Positions 15,748 through 23,925 of a DNA stretch of 45,752 nucleotides are shown here, one piece after another. Under the pieces are notes generated by a model. It saw nothing but the letters and a program-made list of their open reading frames with translations, searched no databases and was not told the DNA's origin. Origin of the DNA: an uncultured Candidatus Melainabacteria bacterium (lineage in GTDB: Bacteria > Cyanobacteriota > Vampirovibrionia > Gastranaerophilales > Gastranaerophilaceae); contig CAKUZL010000012.1 of the NCBI GenBank assembly GCA_934718085.1, positions 1 through 45,752 of the forward strand. The letters are read 5' to 3'. Numbering within the stretch: the first letter of the stretch is position 1; each line of letters begins with the position of its first letter. A program made the translations under genes and the position numbers.

Positions 15748-17029
15748 TTGGTCAAAATCGAAATATTCCCGGGCTCACAGAGCGTTTTTGGGCAAACGTC
15801 CCGAAAATATGGCGTTTTTCACTCTCTGCGACGGCGCGGTGCGTTCGGGCAAAACGCTTTCCATCATTTATAAAATCCCCGAACTTTTGCGTTACGTCGG
15901 AAACGATTATTTGAAGGTCTTTTCGGGTTATTCGAAACTTACCGTCAGAAACAACGTTCTCAACGAACTTTTGCCGTTTCTCAAAAATTACCACGGCGCG
16001 ACCTGCAAATTCAACTCCCAAAGCGGCGAACTCGACATTAAACTTTGGGGAAAGCTTTACAGCTGCTTCGTCACGGGCGGCGGAACCGCAGGCAGCGATG
16101 CTTCCGTTCAGGGTTCCACCTGGGATTTTTGGTACGCAAACGAACTTCCGAAGCACCATTATTCCTTTTACAATATGGCTTTGAGCCGTTTGACTTCCCC
16201 GAAAGCCTTATTCGTTGCGGATTCCAACCCCGAAAGCCCCAACCATTGGCTTTACAAAGAGCGAATTAAGCCTTACCTTGACGGCGACCCCAAAGTCCGC
16301 AGTATATTTGACTATTACCGTTTCACGATGGACGACAACCTGAATTTGAGCAAGACTTTTATCGAAAACCAAAAAAAACTCTATCAGGGAGCGTTCGAAG
16401 CCCGCAAAATCAGGGGACTTTGGACTGTTGCCGACGGACTTGTTTACGATACGTTTTCCGAAAAAAAACACATTCGCCCGCATTCCGAAATCCTCCGCAA
16501 AATCCGCGAAAATTACTTTATCGACTACTTCGCGGGGCTCGACTGGGGTTGGTCTCACCCGCTTTGCCTCGGTCTGTACGCGATTTCACCCGACGGCGTT
16601 TACTTTAAGCTCGACGAACTCTTCGGCTCGAAACTCGACGAAACGGACGTCATCAAACGGATTACCGTCCGCCAAAACGAGTACGGAAAATATTTCCGCT
16701 TCATCAACGCCGACAACGCCCGCCCCGAGCTCAACCAAAAACTCCGCCGCGCGCTCCCCAACCTCACGGTCTACGAAGAAAAACCCAAGGTCAAAGACAG
16801 CATTTCCGTCGTCCGAAGTATTATCAACTTCGACCGCCTTGTCGTCTCCGACGCCTGCTCCGCTACCCTCGAAGGCTTTAAAACCTATCGTTACCCCTCC
16901 TTCGACGAGGTCGGCGCAAAAGACGAAGATGTTCCCCTCAAAGAAAACGACGATGCCATGGACGAAACCCGCTACGCCCTTTCCCTCTACGAAAATATGT
17001 TCGGCTATAAATTCGAAAAACGCTTCTGA
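15737..17029 (+). CDS. Phage terminase large subunit (PBSX/Terminase_3-like)
   Basis: A 430-aa DNA-packaging motor ATPase and nuclease. The Walker A motif GAVRSGKT is at residues 33-40, and the Walker B-like region is STWDFWYANELPKHHYSFYN. The C-terminal RNase H-like nuclease carries acidic residues in GLDWGWSHP, NADNARPE and DDAMDETRYAL. Length is normal. It follows terS with an 11-nt overlap. After the stop comes a 277-bp gap with a palindrome copy, then the tape measure gene rather than the portal, which is an unusual order. Confidence 0.93.
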   Translation: MPIDWSKSKYSRAHRAFLGKRPENMAFFTLCDGAVRSGKTLSIIYKIPELLRYVGNDYLKVFSGYSKLTVRNNVLNELLPFLKNYHGATCKFNSQSGELDIKLWGKLYSCFVTGGGTAGSDASVQGSTWDFWYANELPKHHYSFYNMALSRLTSPKALFVADSNPESPNHWLYKERIKPYLDGDPKVRSIFDYYRFTMDDNLNLSKTFIENQKKLYQGAFEARKIRGLWTVADGLVYDTFSEKKHIRPHSEILRKIRENYFIDYFAGLDWGWSHPLCLGLYAISPDGVYFKLDELFGSKLDETDVIKRITVRQNEYGKYFRFINADNARPELNQKLRRALPNLTVYEEKPKVKDSISVVRSIINFDRLVVSDACSATLEGFKTYRYPSFDEVGAKDEDVPLKENDDAMDETRYALSLYENMFGYKFEKRF

Positions 17030-17306
17030 TGCCCGGGCGTTTTGCCGACCGCATAACTGCATGCCGCGCGAAACGGTTGCAGAGTGCGGTTTTCAATTTT
17101 GCACGCCGACACTCCGATTTTTCAAGAAACGTTGGGGAGGAAACCCCAACCTACGGGGATTACAGACTTTCGTCAAACCGAAAAGTCTTAAAACGAAAGA
17201 TTTTTGTCTTTTTCGAACAATTCGTCGGGGTCGAACTTTCGGTAACTACATACCTTATAAACAAGTTTTTTAAAAATTTAACCAATGAAAACAGACAGGA
17301 GGTTAT
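17030..17306. repeat. Extragenic palindrome inside the phage cluster
   Basis: A palindrome copy at about 17131-17154 (GTTGGGGAGG AAACCCCAAC then CTAC), preceded by the GCACGCCGACACTCC module also seen at position 42. No gene. Host-type repeats inside the packaging-to-tail junction indicate long residence of the cluster in this genome. Confidence 0.8.
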
Positions 17307-18380
17307 ATGTCCGACAATTCAAAATATCGCGGAACGGGCAAACGGTGGGGCACGGTGCTGTTCGGTTCCGTCAAAAGAAACACGTTTCTCGCGAAGAAAA
17401 AAAATTCGTTTTCCCGGGAAATAGCGGAGACTTTCGAGGAGATGGCGGAGGACGTCAAGCAGAATATTTCGAAGTTTCTTGCCGATGTGCAAAATTTCGT
17501 CAAGGACAATTTTGCGGCGGGAAACGGGGATTCTCGGACGGCGACGTCGGATTCGTTCAAGCCGATGATTGATAACGGCGGTGCTCGGGAGCTTGATTAT
17601 TTGCGGGCTTATGCCGACGAAGCGATTAATTTGGCGTCCGAGTACGAAAAGCTCAAGGAAAAATATACCGAGCTGACGGCGCAAATTTCGAAGAACGTTC
17701 CCAAAGAGCGGCAGGAGTCGGTGCTTTCGAACCTCGAGCAGATGAAGTCTTTCGAGGCGGAGGCGAACGCGACGGCAAACGTTATAAATATCGATATCGA
17801 TAAGATTTCGGACAAGTTTTCGGGTGCGATAACCGATATGATTTCGGGTTCGAAGGATTTTTCGTCGATAATGAAGTCGCTTGCGGACGATCTTTGCGCG
17901 TATTTCGTGAAAAGCATTACCGATTATGTCTCGAAAGGGCTGATGCAATCCGCGTCGGGCGGAGTGCTGAGCAAGCTGTTTTCGAACGCGTCGGGCTTTC
18001 TCGGGTCGCTTTCGGGCGGAAAAGGCGGATTTTTCGGGTCTTTGGCGGGTTTTGCGTCGAAGCTTTTTTCGCACCATTCGGGCGGGGTTATCGTTCCGTC
18101 GTCCGGTTATTCGTTGCCCGGGACTTCGGAGTATTTGTCCGTTCTCAAAGGCGGCGAAAGGGTTTTGAGCCCTTCTGAAAACGCTTCGTATTCCGCGGGT
18201 TCGGGCGGAGCGGCGACGGGAGGCGGCGCGACGGTCATCAATTCGTTTAATATCAAAGCTTGGGATTCCAAAGACGTCAAGTCTTATCTGCTCGACAATA
18301 AGTCGCTTATAGCAAGCATTACCGCCGAAAACATTAAAAACAACAATTCGAATTTGAGACAGCTTATCAACGGAGTATAA
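17307..18380 (+). CDS. Short phage tail tape measure protein
   Basis: A 357-aa protein with a basic, hydrophilic N-terminus, a coiled-coil middle (AYADEAINLASEYEKLKEKY), then a Gly/Ser/Phe-rich hydrophobic part with two likely membrane-active helices. The tail is the classic tape-measure C-terminus: HHSGGVIVPSSGYSLPGTSE, LKGGERVLSP, VINSFNIKAWD and the Asn/Lys-rich end. Tape measure length sets tail length, so this very short one predicts a stubby tail. AGGAGG precedes the ATG. It lies before, not after, its chaperone and far upstream of the tube gene. Third codon positions are G-rich, unlike the C-rich neighbours, hinting at separate ancestry. Confidence 0.85.
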   Translation: MSDNSKYRGTGKRWGTVLFGSVKRNTFLAKKKNSFSREIAETFEEMAEDVKQNISKFLADVQNFVKDNFAAGNGDSRTATSDSFKPMIDNGGARELDYLRAYADEAINLASEYEKLKEKYTELTAQISKNVPKERQESVLSNLEQMKSFEAEANATANVINIDIDKISDKFSGAITDMISGSKDFSSIMKSLADDLCAYFVKSITDYVSKGLMQSASGGVLSKLFSNASGFLGSLSGGKGGFFGSLAGFASKLFSHHSGGVIVPSSGYSLPGTSEYLSVLKGGERVLSPSENASYSAGSGGAATGGGATVINSFNIKAWDSKDVKSYLLDNKSLIASITAENIKNNNSNLRQLINGV

Positions 18381-18383
18381 AAT

Positions 18384-18959
18384 ATGAAAAAACCTGTAAA
18401 CCTTCTGCCGCCCGCGTTTCGCATTTGCGGCAAAACCTATTTTTGCGAATTCGACATGAAAACGCTCGATTTGCTCGAATTTTACCTTCATAAAGGGCTT
18501 TACGAGATTTTCGACGTCGTTTTCACCCGCGAACCCGACGAAATCCCGTTTTTGACCTCGCTGTTGTGCGTTTCGGTCATCAAAAACCACGGGCTCGCCG
18601 AGGCGTACGCGCTTAAACAAAAACTTCTCAAGGCTCCCGACCTGAAGTTTTTCGACTTTTTCAAGTTCAAATTGTACTTCGAAAAACTTTTTCCGGGCAA
18701 AGAATTCGCGGACGAGTTGAAGTCGTCCCCGACGAAATCCGTCGAACCCAAACGGTTTTTTGATTTTGCCGAAGCCTATGCCTGCGCAAGAAACCTTTTG
18801 TCCTGGACGGAGTCGGAATTTTGGACGGCGACTCCGCGAAAACTTTGCTTTGCCCTGATTGCGCAGAAAAAATACAACGATTGCCTTTTCGAAATGCAGC
18901 GCGACGCCCGCACGAAAAACGCAATCGAGCTTTTGAAAAACGTTAAAAATATTATTTAA
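18384..18959 (+). CDS. Tail assembly chaperone with GTA-type TAC motif
   Basis: A 191-aa protein 3 nt after the tape measure stop. The C-terminal segment SWTESEFWTATPRKL closely follows the pattern of the small tail chaperone found in gene transfer agents and related siphophages (W..xEFWxATPREL, Phage_TAC_6 as I recall). The N-terminal ~110 residues (FRICGKTYFCEFDMKTLDLL) look like the larger tail-chaperone domain. Together they could be a fused G/T-type chaperone, which coats the tape measure during tail assembly. Adjacency to the tape measure gene supports this. Normally the chaperone lies upstream; here it is downstream. Confidence 0.7.
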   Translation: MKKPVNLLPPAFRICGKTYFCEFDMKTLDLLEFYLHKGLYEIFDVVFTREPDEIPFLTSLLCVSVIKNHGLAEAYALKQKLLKAPDLKFFDFFKFKLYFEKLFPGKEFADELKSSPTKSVEPKRFFDFAEAYACARNLLSWTESEFWTATPRKLCFALIAQKKYNDCLFEMQRDARTKNAIELLKNVKNII

Positions 18960-18980
18960 TTTCGCGAAAGGAGATAATTT

Positions 18981-19466
18981 ATGTCCGAAAACCAACAAAT
19001 GCAACCGGGTGTTGCACAAATGTCCGACGAACCGATTTCGAACGACATCGAGCCGGGTGCTCAAACACAGGACGCTTTTTCGCCCGACGAAAAAGCCCGT
19101 CTGAGGCGCGAAGCGGCAAAATACAGAACCGCCGCCAAGTCCGAACTCGCCAGAAACGAGGCGCTGTCGAAAGAACTTTCGGAAACGAAAGCCGAACTCG
19201 AACGATACGTCCTCGAAAGAAAAAATTCACTCATCGTCTCGAAACTCGACAAGGCGGGTTGCCTGAAAAGTCGGCTCGTTCTCGCCGATTTTCCCGAAGA
19301 TTGCGATGACCCCGACGAGTTCATCAAAGCCTACAAAAAAGAAAACCCTTTTCTGTTTCGAAAAGAAAAGGTGAAACACGGTTATGCTTTCAAAAGCGGA
19401 AGAGCGAAGAATTACAGCCCTTCGCAACAAATGAACAATTTAATTCGTTCCGCTCTCGGAAGATAA
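18981..19466 (+). CDS. Capsid scaffolding protein
   Basis: A 161-aa acidic-to-basic helical protein directly upstream of the major capsid gene (24 nt). The N-terminus is disordered and Gln/Asp-rich, the middle is coiled coil (EARLRREAAKY-like region then LSKELSETKAELERYVLERK), and the C-terminus is basic (KVKHGYAFKSGRAKNYSPSQ). These are usual scaffold features. The core guides HK97-fold assembly and then exits. No protease gene is present, so the scaffold must leave or stay uncleaved. AAAGGAGA precedes the ATG. Confidence 0.75.
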   Translation: MSENQQMQPGVAQMSDEPISNDIEPGAQTQDAFSPDEKARLRREAAKYRTAAKSELARNEALSKELSETKAELERYVLERKNSLIVSKLDKAGCLKSRLVLADFPEDCDDPDEFIKAYKKENPFLFRKEKVKHGYAFKSGRAKNYSPSQQMNNLIRSALGR

Positions 19467-19490
19467 AAATTAAAAAAAGGAGATTTTAAA

Positions 19491-20480
19491 ATGACATCAG
19501 ATGCTTACACAATCACGCGTTCCGCCGCAGAGGCGTTAATCCCCGTCGAAGTCGCGGGCGAAATCATCAAAAACGTTCCCGGCTCGTCCGCGGCGTTGAG
19601 AATGTTCAAACAGCTTCCGAATATGGGCGCGAAACAACAAACCCTGCCCATCACGGCGTCGCTGCCCTCGGCGTACTTCCTCAACGGAGATACCGCGCTC
19701 AAAAAGACCTCAAACATGGAATGGGATAAATTAACCCTCACCGCCGAAGAAATCGCGGTCATCATTCCCATCCCCGAAGCCGTTTTCGACGACGCTTCAT
19801 ACAACGTCTGGGAAGAAATTAAACCCCAAATCGTGGAAGCTTTCGGCGTCGCAATCGACGAGGCGATATTCTTCGGAACCAACAAACCCTCGAGCTACCC
19901 GACCGCTATCGTAACCGCCGCAATCGCTGCCGGCAATACGGTAACCCTCGGAACCGGCGACGACATCGCGGACGATATCCTCGGAGTCGACGGGGTCATG
20001 GCAAAGGTCGAAGGCTCGGGCTACAGAGTTACGGGCTTCTACGCCGACGGAACGATGGAAGCAAGATTCAGAAGCCTTCGCGACAAAAACGGTCAGTTGC
20101 TCTATATGCCCTCTTTGACCTCCGAAGTTCCCGATACCCTCGTCGGACGCAGACTCGTTTACGACGAAGTCGGAGGAATTTTCGACACCGAAAAAGCTCT
20201 CCTCATTGCGGGCGATTTCTCGAAAGCCGTTTACTCGATAAGACAAGACCTGACCTACAAAGTTCTCGATCAGGCAATCATCCAAAACACCGACGGCACA
20301 ATCGCTTACAACCTTGCTCAACAAGATATGGTCGCTTTGCGCTGTGTAATGAGATTGGGAATTCAGGTCGCAAAACCCGCAAATCGCTCGGGCAAAACGG
20401 GCTATCCGTTCGCAGTCCTCGCTCCCGCGGCTAAAACGACCGACAATAATACCGAAACCAATCCTTCGGGCGGAGACTAA
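19491..20480 (+). CDS. Major capsid protein, HK97 fold
   Basis: A 329-aa head protein. Signatures of the HK97-type family include the N-arm (SAAEALIPVEVAGEIIKNVP), LPITASLPSAYFLNGDTALK, the ELxIPIPEAV-type strand (EIAVIIPIPEAVFDDAS), IDEAIFFGTN and the A-domain stretch GRRLVYDE ... ALLIAGDFSKAVYSIRQDLT. It lacks the long N-terminal delta domain, in keeping with a separate scaffold gene. Strong AAAAAAGGAG upstream. After the stop come three hairpins, which probably shape mRNA decay or termination so that capsid is made in excess. Confidence 0.93.
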   Translation: MTSDAYTITRSAAEALIPVEVAGEIIKNVPGSSAALRMFKQLPNMGAKQQTLPITASLPSAYFLNGDTALKKTSNMEWDKLTLTAEEIAVIIPIPEAVFDDASYNVWEEIKPQIVEAFGVAIDEAIFFGTNKPSSYPTAIVTAAIAAGNTVTLGTGDDIADDILGVDGVMAKVEGSGYRVTGFYADGTMEARFRSLRDKNGQLLYMPSLTSEVPDTLVGRRLVYDEVGGIFDTEKALLIAGDFSKAVYSIRQDLTYKVLDQAIIQNTDGTIAYNLAQQDMVALRCVMRLGIQVAKPANRSGKTGYPFAVLAPAAKTTDNNTETNPSGGD

Positions 20481-20512
20481 TTGTAACTGTCAAAATTTTT
20501 GACTTTTAACCC

Positions 20513-20676
20513 TCGAAGTCGGACGAAAATCGTCCGACTTCGACTCTTACATTCCACGAAAATTTACCCTCCTTCGGTCGGCGGCGGGGCGGGGTCGTTT
20601 TTGCCCGCCCCGCCGCCGAACATAAATCTTACACTTTTCATATTTCGGTTACTCTTTCCCGGGCTTTTTGCCCGGG
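20513..20676 (+). terminator. Three consecutive perfect hairpins after the capsid gene
   Basis: Hairpin 1: TCGAAGTCGGACGA (20513-20526), AAA loop, perfect complement at 20530-20543. Hairpin 2: 15-bp GC stem CGGCGGCGGGGCGGG (20579-20593), complement at 20604-20618. Hairpin 3: CCCGGGC (20658-20664), TTTTT loop, GCCCGGG (20670-20676), then TTTCTTT, an intrinsic terminator. Located between major capsid and connector genes. Confidence 0.75.
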
Positions 20677-20727
20677 TTTCTTTAAAAAAACAAACCGCTT
20701 AACAATTTTTAATAAAGGATTACTCAA

Positions 20728-21165
20728 ATGACTTTGGAACTTTACGTAAACTCTTTCGTTACAGTCAAGGAAGCCGACGATTATTTTGATGCGCGTCCCG
20801 ATTCGGACGCCTGGTCGGCGTTGACTTCTTCACAAAAAGAAAAAGCTTTGATATATGCAAGCTCGAAAATCAACGTGATGGATTTTGTCGGACAAAAGGC
20901 GGAACCCGCTCAACCGATGGCGTATCCGCGGGATTTTGAAATGACCGTTCCGCTCGAAATCAAGTATGCCGTTTGCGAAGAAGCTTTGGCGCAAACCGAA
21001 AAATCCGTCCATCTGAAAAACCGTCGCGAGGGGATTTCCTCCGTGACAATCGGAAGTGCTTCGTACTCTTACTTTTCGGACAAAAGTTTCGACGGACTTT
21101 TATCTCCCGAGGCGTTTTCGCTGCTTTCTTCGAGGCTGCAAAAAGGCTACGATGCGCGAGGTTAA
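20728..21165 (+). CDS. Head-tail connector (adaptor) protein
   Basis: A 145-aa protein. SFVTVKEADDYFDARPDSDA, W..LTSSQKEKALIYASSKIN and MAYPRDF match the small connector family often labelled DnaT-like or gp6-like, which forms the adaptor ring beneath the portal. The Ser/Thr-rich C-terminal half and SPEAFSLLSSRL end also fit. AATAAAGGATTACTCAA precedes the ATG. It starts a run of four connector and tail genes with tight spacing. There is no enzymatic motif. Confidence 0.8.
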   Translation: MTLELYVNSFVTVKEADDYFDARPDSDAWSALTSSQKEKALIYASSKINVMDFVGQKAEPAQPMAYPRDFEMTVPLEIKYAVCEEALAQTEKSVHLKNRREGISSVTIGSASYSYFSDKSFDGLLSPEAFSLLSSRLQKGYDARG

Positions 21166-21169
21166 AAAA

Positions 21170-21469
21170 ATGTTGAAATACGTTCTTAACGATACCGTCG
21201 TCAAAAAGACGGTCACGGGCTGCGACGAGTACAACAACCCCGTTATTTCGGAAATCAAAACGATAAAATGCAGGTTGGAATTTTCCGACGCTTTGGAACT
21301 TTCCTCCGCCTCCTCCGAAAGCTGCGCGCCCGTCAAAATGTTCTGCACCGAAAAAGTCTCCGCGGGTGACCTTATCGTCAAAAACTACCGCGATTACAAG
21401 GTTACTCAGGTCGACGAACGCAAAAATCTCGACGGCGACGTCGAATTCTACGAGGTGTACATGGTATGA
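21170..21469 (+). CDS. Head-closure (stopper)-like protein
   Basis: A 99-aa beta-rich protein starting MLKYVLNDTVV. A longer start at 21152 (MREVKK) overlaps the preceding gene, but GAGG sits 10 nt before 21170, which is preferred. The pattern (KTIKCRLEFSDALE, AGDLIVKNYRDYKVTQVDER, LDGDVEFYEVYMV) fits small head-tail joining proteins of the stopper type: an SH3-like barrel where a field of beta strands ends in a Y-E-V motif. Position between adaptor and tail terminator supports this. Its stop overlaps the next start by ATGA. Confidence 0.65.
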   Translation: MLKYVLNDTVVKKTVTGCDEYNNPVISEIKTIKCRLEFSDALELSSASSESCAPVKMFCTEKVSAGDLIVKNYRDYKVTQVDERKNLDGDVEFYEVYMV

Positions 21470-21840
21470 ACATTTTACAAAACTTAAAATCTTATCTCGT
21501 CGAAAACAAAATCGTCGATGAATCCGAAGTATTCTTCGATTACGACGAATTCTCCCTGCAAGACAGAGTCGTTCTCTCGGTCTCGGGGGGCGAATCCTGT
21601 TTCGTCGGGCAAAAAACGAACGTCGTCGTCTCGGTCAAAACCGCGCTCATGAAAAACGCGTTCGAAAAAGCCGAAGCGATTTTTTCCGCGCTCTGCCCGC
21701 CCGGGAACTACGAAAAACCCCTCAAAATCAACGGCTCCGTCATGCTCGTTAAATCGAAAACTCCGCCCGTGTTCAAGGAAAAAACCAAGTCGGGCAAATT
21801 CTCTTACACCTTCGAAATCCTCGTGATTTCCTCACGCTAA
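21466..21840 (+). CDS. Tail terminator / minor capsid-type protein
   Basis: A 124-aa alpha/beta protein. MNILQNLKSYLVENKIVDES, FVGQKTNVVVSVKTALMKN and the repeated valine-rich strands resemble the tail-terminator family (Phage_minor_capsid-like as I recall), which caps the tail tube and joins it to the head. It overlaps the upstream gene by 4 nt and precedes the tube gene by 20 nt. The order adaptor-stopper-terminator-tube is conserved here even though the modules around it are rearranged. Confidence 0.7.
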   Translation: MNILQNLKSYLVENKIVDESEVFFDYDEFSLQDRVVLSVSGGESCFVGQKTNVVVSVKTALMKNAFEKAEAIFSALCPPGNYEKPLKINGSVMLVKSKTPPVFKEKTKSGKFSYTFEILVISSR

Positions 21841-21860
21841 ACAATGAAAGGACTAAAACT

Positions 21861-22436
21861 ATGACAGTATCTAAAAAAACGGCGCTTCTCGGCGTAAACG
21901 ATTTGAAAATCTTCCCGATTACGAAAGATGACTCCTCCGCTTTTACCTGCGGCAACGGCATTGACGTGCCCGGCGTAAGACAAATTTCGGTAACTTTCGA
22001 AATCGACGAAAAAGAATTGACCGGCGACGAAAAAACCCTCGCGATTTCCTCGAAAATAAAATCGGTCACGTTCACTTCCGAATACGCGGAACTCAGTCTC
22101 GACGTGCTCGCCGCGCTCTCGGGAGGAACGGTCGAAGCCCCCTCTTCCGCCGACGCTCAAAACTTCTCCCTCGGCGAAAACGGCAAGCCCGGCTACTTCC
22201 AGCTTCAGGCAAAAATCGACGGCACCGACTCCATAAAGGGCGGCGACTGCCACATCTGCATTTACAAAGCGAAAGTCACCGCTATGCCCATCAACGGCGT
22301 ACAAAGCGACTTTGCGACCTACACCTTCGACGGAAAAGGTGTGTTCACCGAACATAAATTCGACTCCGAATCAAAACTCATCGACATCGACTTTCACGCG
22401 ACGGCTAAAGACCTGTCCGCAAAAGTTTCTTCGTAA
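21861..22436 (+). CDS. Major tail tube protein
   Basis: A 191-aa tube subunit. It starts MTVSKKTALLGVNDLKIFPI, has VPGVRQISVTFEIDEKELTG and AISSKIKSVTFTSEYAEL in the beta-sandwich, and ends FTEHKFDSESKLIDIDFHAT. This is the layout of siphophage tube proteins, including the cap-like loop in the middle. AATGAAAGGACTAAAACT contains the ribosome site. It forms hexameric rings around the tape measure. The portal gene comes next, which is not usual. Confidence 0.8.
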   Translation: MTVSKKTALLGVNDLKIFPITKDDSSAFTCGNGIDVPGVRQISVTFEIDEKELTGDEKTLAISSKIKSVTFTSEYAELSLDVLAALSGGTVEAPSSADAQNFSLGENGKPGYFQLQAKIDGTDSIKGGDCHICIYKAKVTAMPINGVQSDFATYTFDGKGVFTEHKFDSESKLIDIDFHATAKDLSAKVSS

Positions 22437-22459
22437 AAATTTGAAAAGGATTTGAAAAA

Positions 22460-23848
22460 ATGTTGACAAATTTCGATATAGTTCAAAAAAATCGCAAAAC
22501 ATCGTTTGACGACGAGTCGGTGGAAAGGCTCATGTCCTACGATTTGTACAGAGATTTGTACGAAGGCAAATTCAAAACCGCCTTTTCTCAAACCTTTGCA
22601 AAAATTTGCGCAAAATACCCCCTCGACAGAACGACCGCGCAAACGTTCGTCGAACTCAACCTCTTTCGCGCGCTCACGGACTTTTACAAAAACCTCTTGA
22701 CCAACAGCGGGCTGTATATCAACGTGGACGACACTCTGCAGCCCGTCTGGGACGAAATCGCCGAATCCGTCAATTTCCTTTCGGTTCTCAAAGAGGTTTA
22801 CGTTGACGTATCGAGGTTCGGAAACGGCTTGTTTAAAGTGACTTACGACGATGACGGACCTTCGATTATCAGCGTTTGCCCCGACTGCTGGTTCCCCGTG
22901 TTCCGCAAAGGCAACATGAACGAGCTCGAAGGGCATATCATCATCAATTCTCTGCTCGATTACGTGAACGGCAAAAAATTCGAGTTCAAACTCATCGAAA
23001 AACACCGCAAAGGCAGTGTCGAAAACGAATTGTGGATTTACTCGGGCGGCTCGTTCCTCGAAAAACTCAACGTCGAGTCGGAACTTGCCGTTCCCGCGTT
23101 CGACGACTTTTCCGACGTCTGGAACGATTTTACGATTTTTCCCGTCAAAAATTCGTCCGAAAGCGACTCGTACTTCGGCAAAAGCGACTACGTCGGCTGC
23201 AAATCGATAGTCGAAGAGTTGATTTTGACGGTCAGTCAAAATTCCAAAATCCTGAACCGTCACGCCAACCCCAAAATGACCGGCAGCAACGAAAATCTCG
23301 AGTATAACCCTCAAACCGGAAAAAGCGATTTCCCGAACAAAGATTTCATTCCCGTCGGCAGAGACGGCGTAAAAGCCGAGTACATCACGGCAGACCTTCA
23401 GGAAAACGCCGTAAAACAACACATCGACACCCTTTTGAATTTCTTCTACATCTTGACCAAAACTCCCCCGCAAGCCTACGGACTCGACCTTTCGGGAACG
23501 GTTTCGGGCGAAAGTCTCAGAAGAATTTTCATGAATTCGCTCGCCAAAATCGACGACATAAAACAGGTGTCGTTCGACAATGCGTTGAAAAAAGTCGTGC
23601 AATGCGCGACAGCGTTCAACCTGACCCCCGCGTCGGAAGTAAAAATCGACTGGGGCAACCCGCTTCCCGAAGACAAATCGGAACAGACCGAAAACGCCGT
23701 AAAACGCGTCGGAGCGGGTATTCAAAGCAAGCTCGGAGCGATAGCCGAACTCGACAACATTTCGTTCGAAGACGCTCGCCGCGAGCTTGACAGAATTTCT
23801 TCCGAAATTTCTCCCGCGGCGGCTCAAACCGCCGCATTTACCGAATAA
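22460..23848 (+). CDS. Portal protein (SPP1 gp6-like)
   Basis: A 462-aa protein that would form the dodecameric ring at the capsid vertex. Diagnostic stretches are VEERLMSYDLYRDLYEG-like start (LMSYDLYRDLYEGKFK), VYVDVSRFGNGLFKVTYDDD, ISVCPDCWFPVFRKGNMNE, the DIQ-like stem KAEYITADLQENAVKQHIDT, ILTKTPPQAYGLDLSG and SGESLRRIF. The C-terminus is disordered and alanine-rich. AAAAGGA lies upstream of the ATG. It stands after the tube rather than after TerL. A terminator follows. Confidence 0.9.
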   Translation: MLTNFDIVQKNRKTSFDDESVERLMSYDLYRDLYEGKFKTAFSQTFAKICAKYPLDRTTAQTFVELNLFRALTDFYKNLLTNSGLYINVDDTLQPVWDEIAESVNFLSVLKEVYVDVSRFGNGLFKVTYDDDGPSIISVCPDCWFPVFRKGNMNELEGHIIINSLLDYVNGKKFEFKLIEKHRKGSVENELWIYSGGSFLEKLNVESELAVPAFDDFSDVWNDFTIFPVKNSSESDSYFGKSDYVGCKSIVEELILTVSQNSKILNRHANPKMTGSNENLEYNPQTGKSDFPNKDFIPVGRDGVKAEYITADLQENAVKQHIDTLLNFFYILTKTPPQAYGLDLSGTVSGESLRRIFMNSLAKIDDIKQVSFDNALKKVVQCATAFNLTPASEVKIDWGNPLPEDKSEQTENAVKRVGAGIQSKLGAIAELDNISFEDARRELDRISSEISPAAAQTAAFTE

Positions 23849-23863
23849 TCACATATCTTCCTC

Positions 23864-23898
23864 CTCCCCCCGCAAAAACGCGCGGGGAGGGCTTTTTT
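23864..23898 (+). terminator. Intrinsic terminator after the portal gene
   Basis: CCTCCCC stem with GGGGAGG at 23884-23890, loop CCGCAAAAACGC, then GCTTTTTTT. It separates head/connector genes from the tail-tip genes. Confidence 0.7.
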
Positions 23899-23925
23899 TG
23901 ATTTTGATTAATTTAAGAGGTTTTT

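Noticed and set aside
17319..19064. 581-aa minus-strand ORF
   Set aside because: Lies opposite tape measure and chaperone genes that have family motifs and ribosome sites; its Arg-rich content is an antisense shadow.
22394..23827. 477-aa minus-strand ORF
   Set aside because: Antisense to the portal gene; Phe/Val/Arg-rich mirror composition with no motif.
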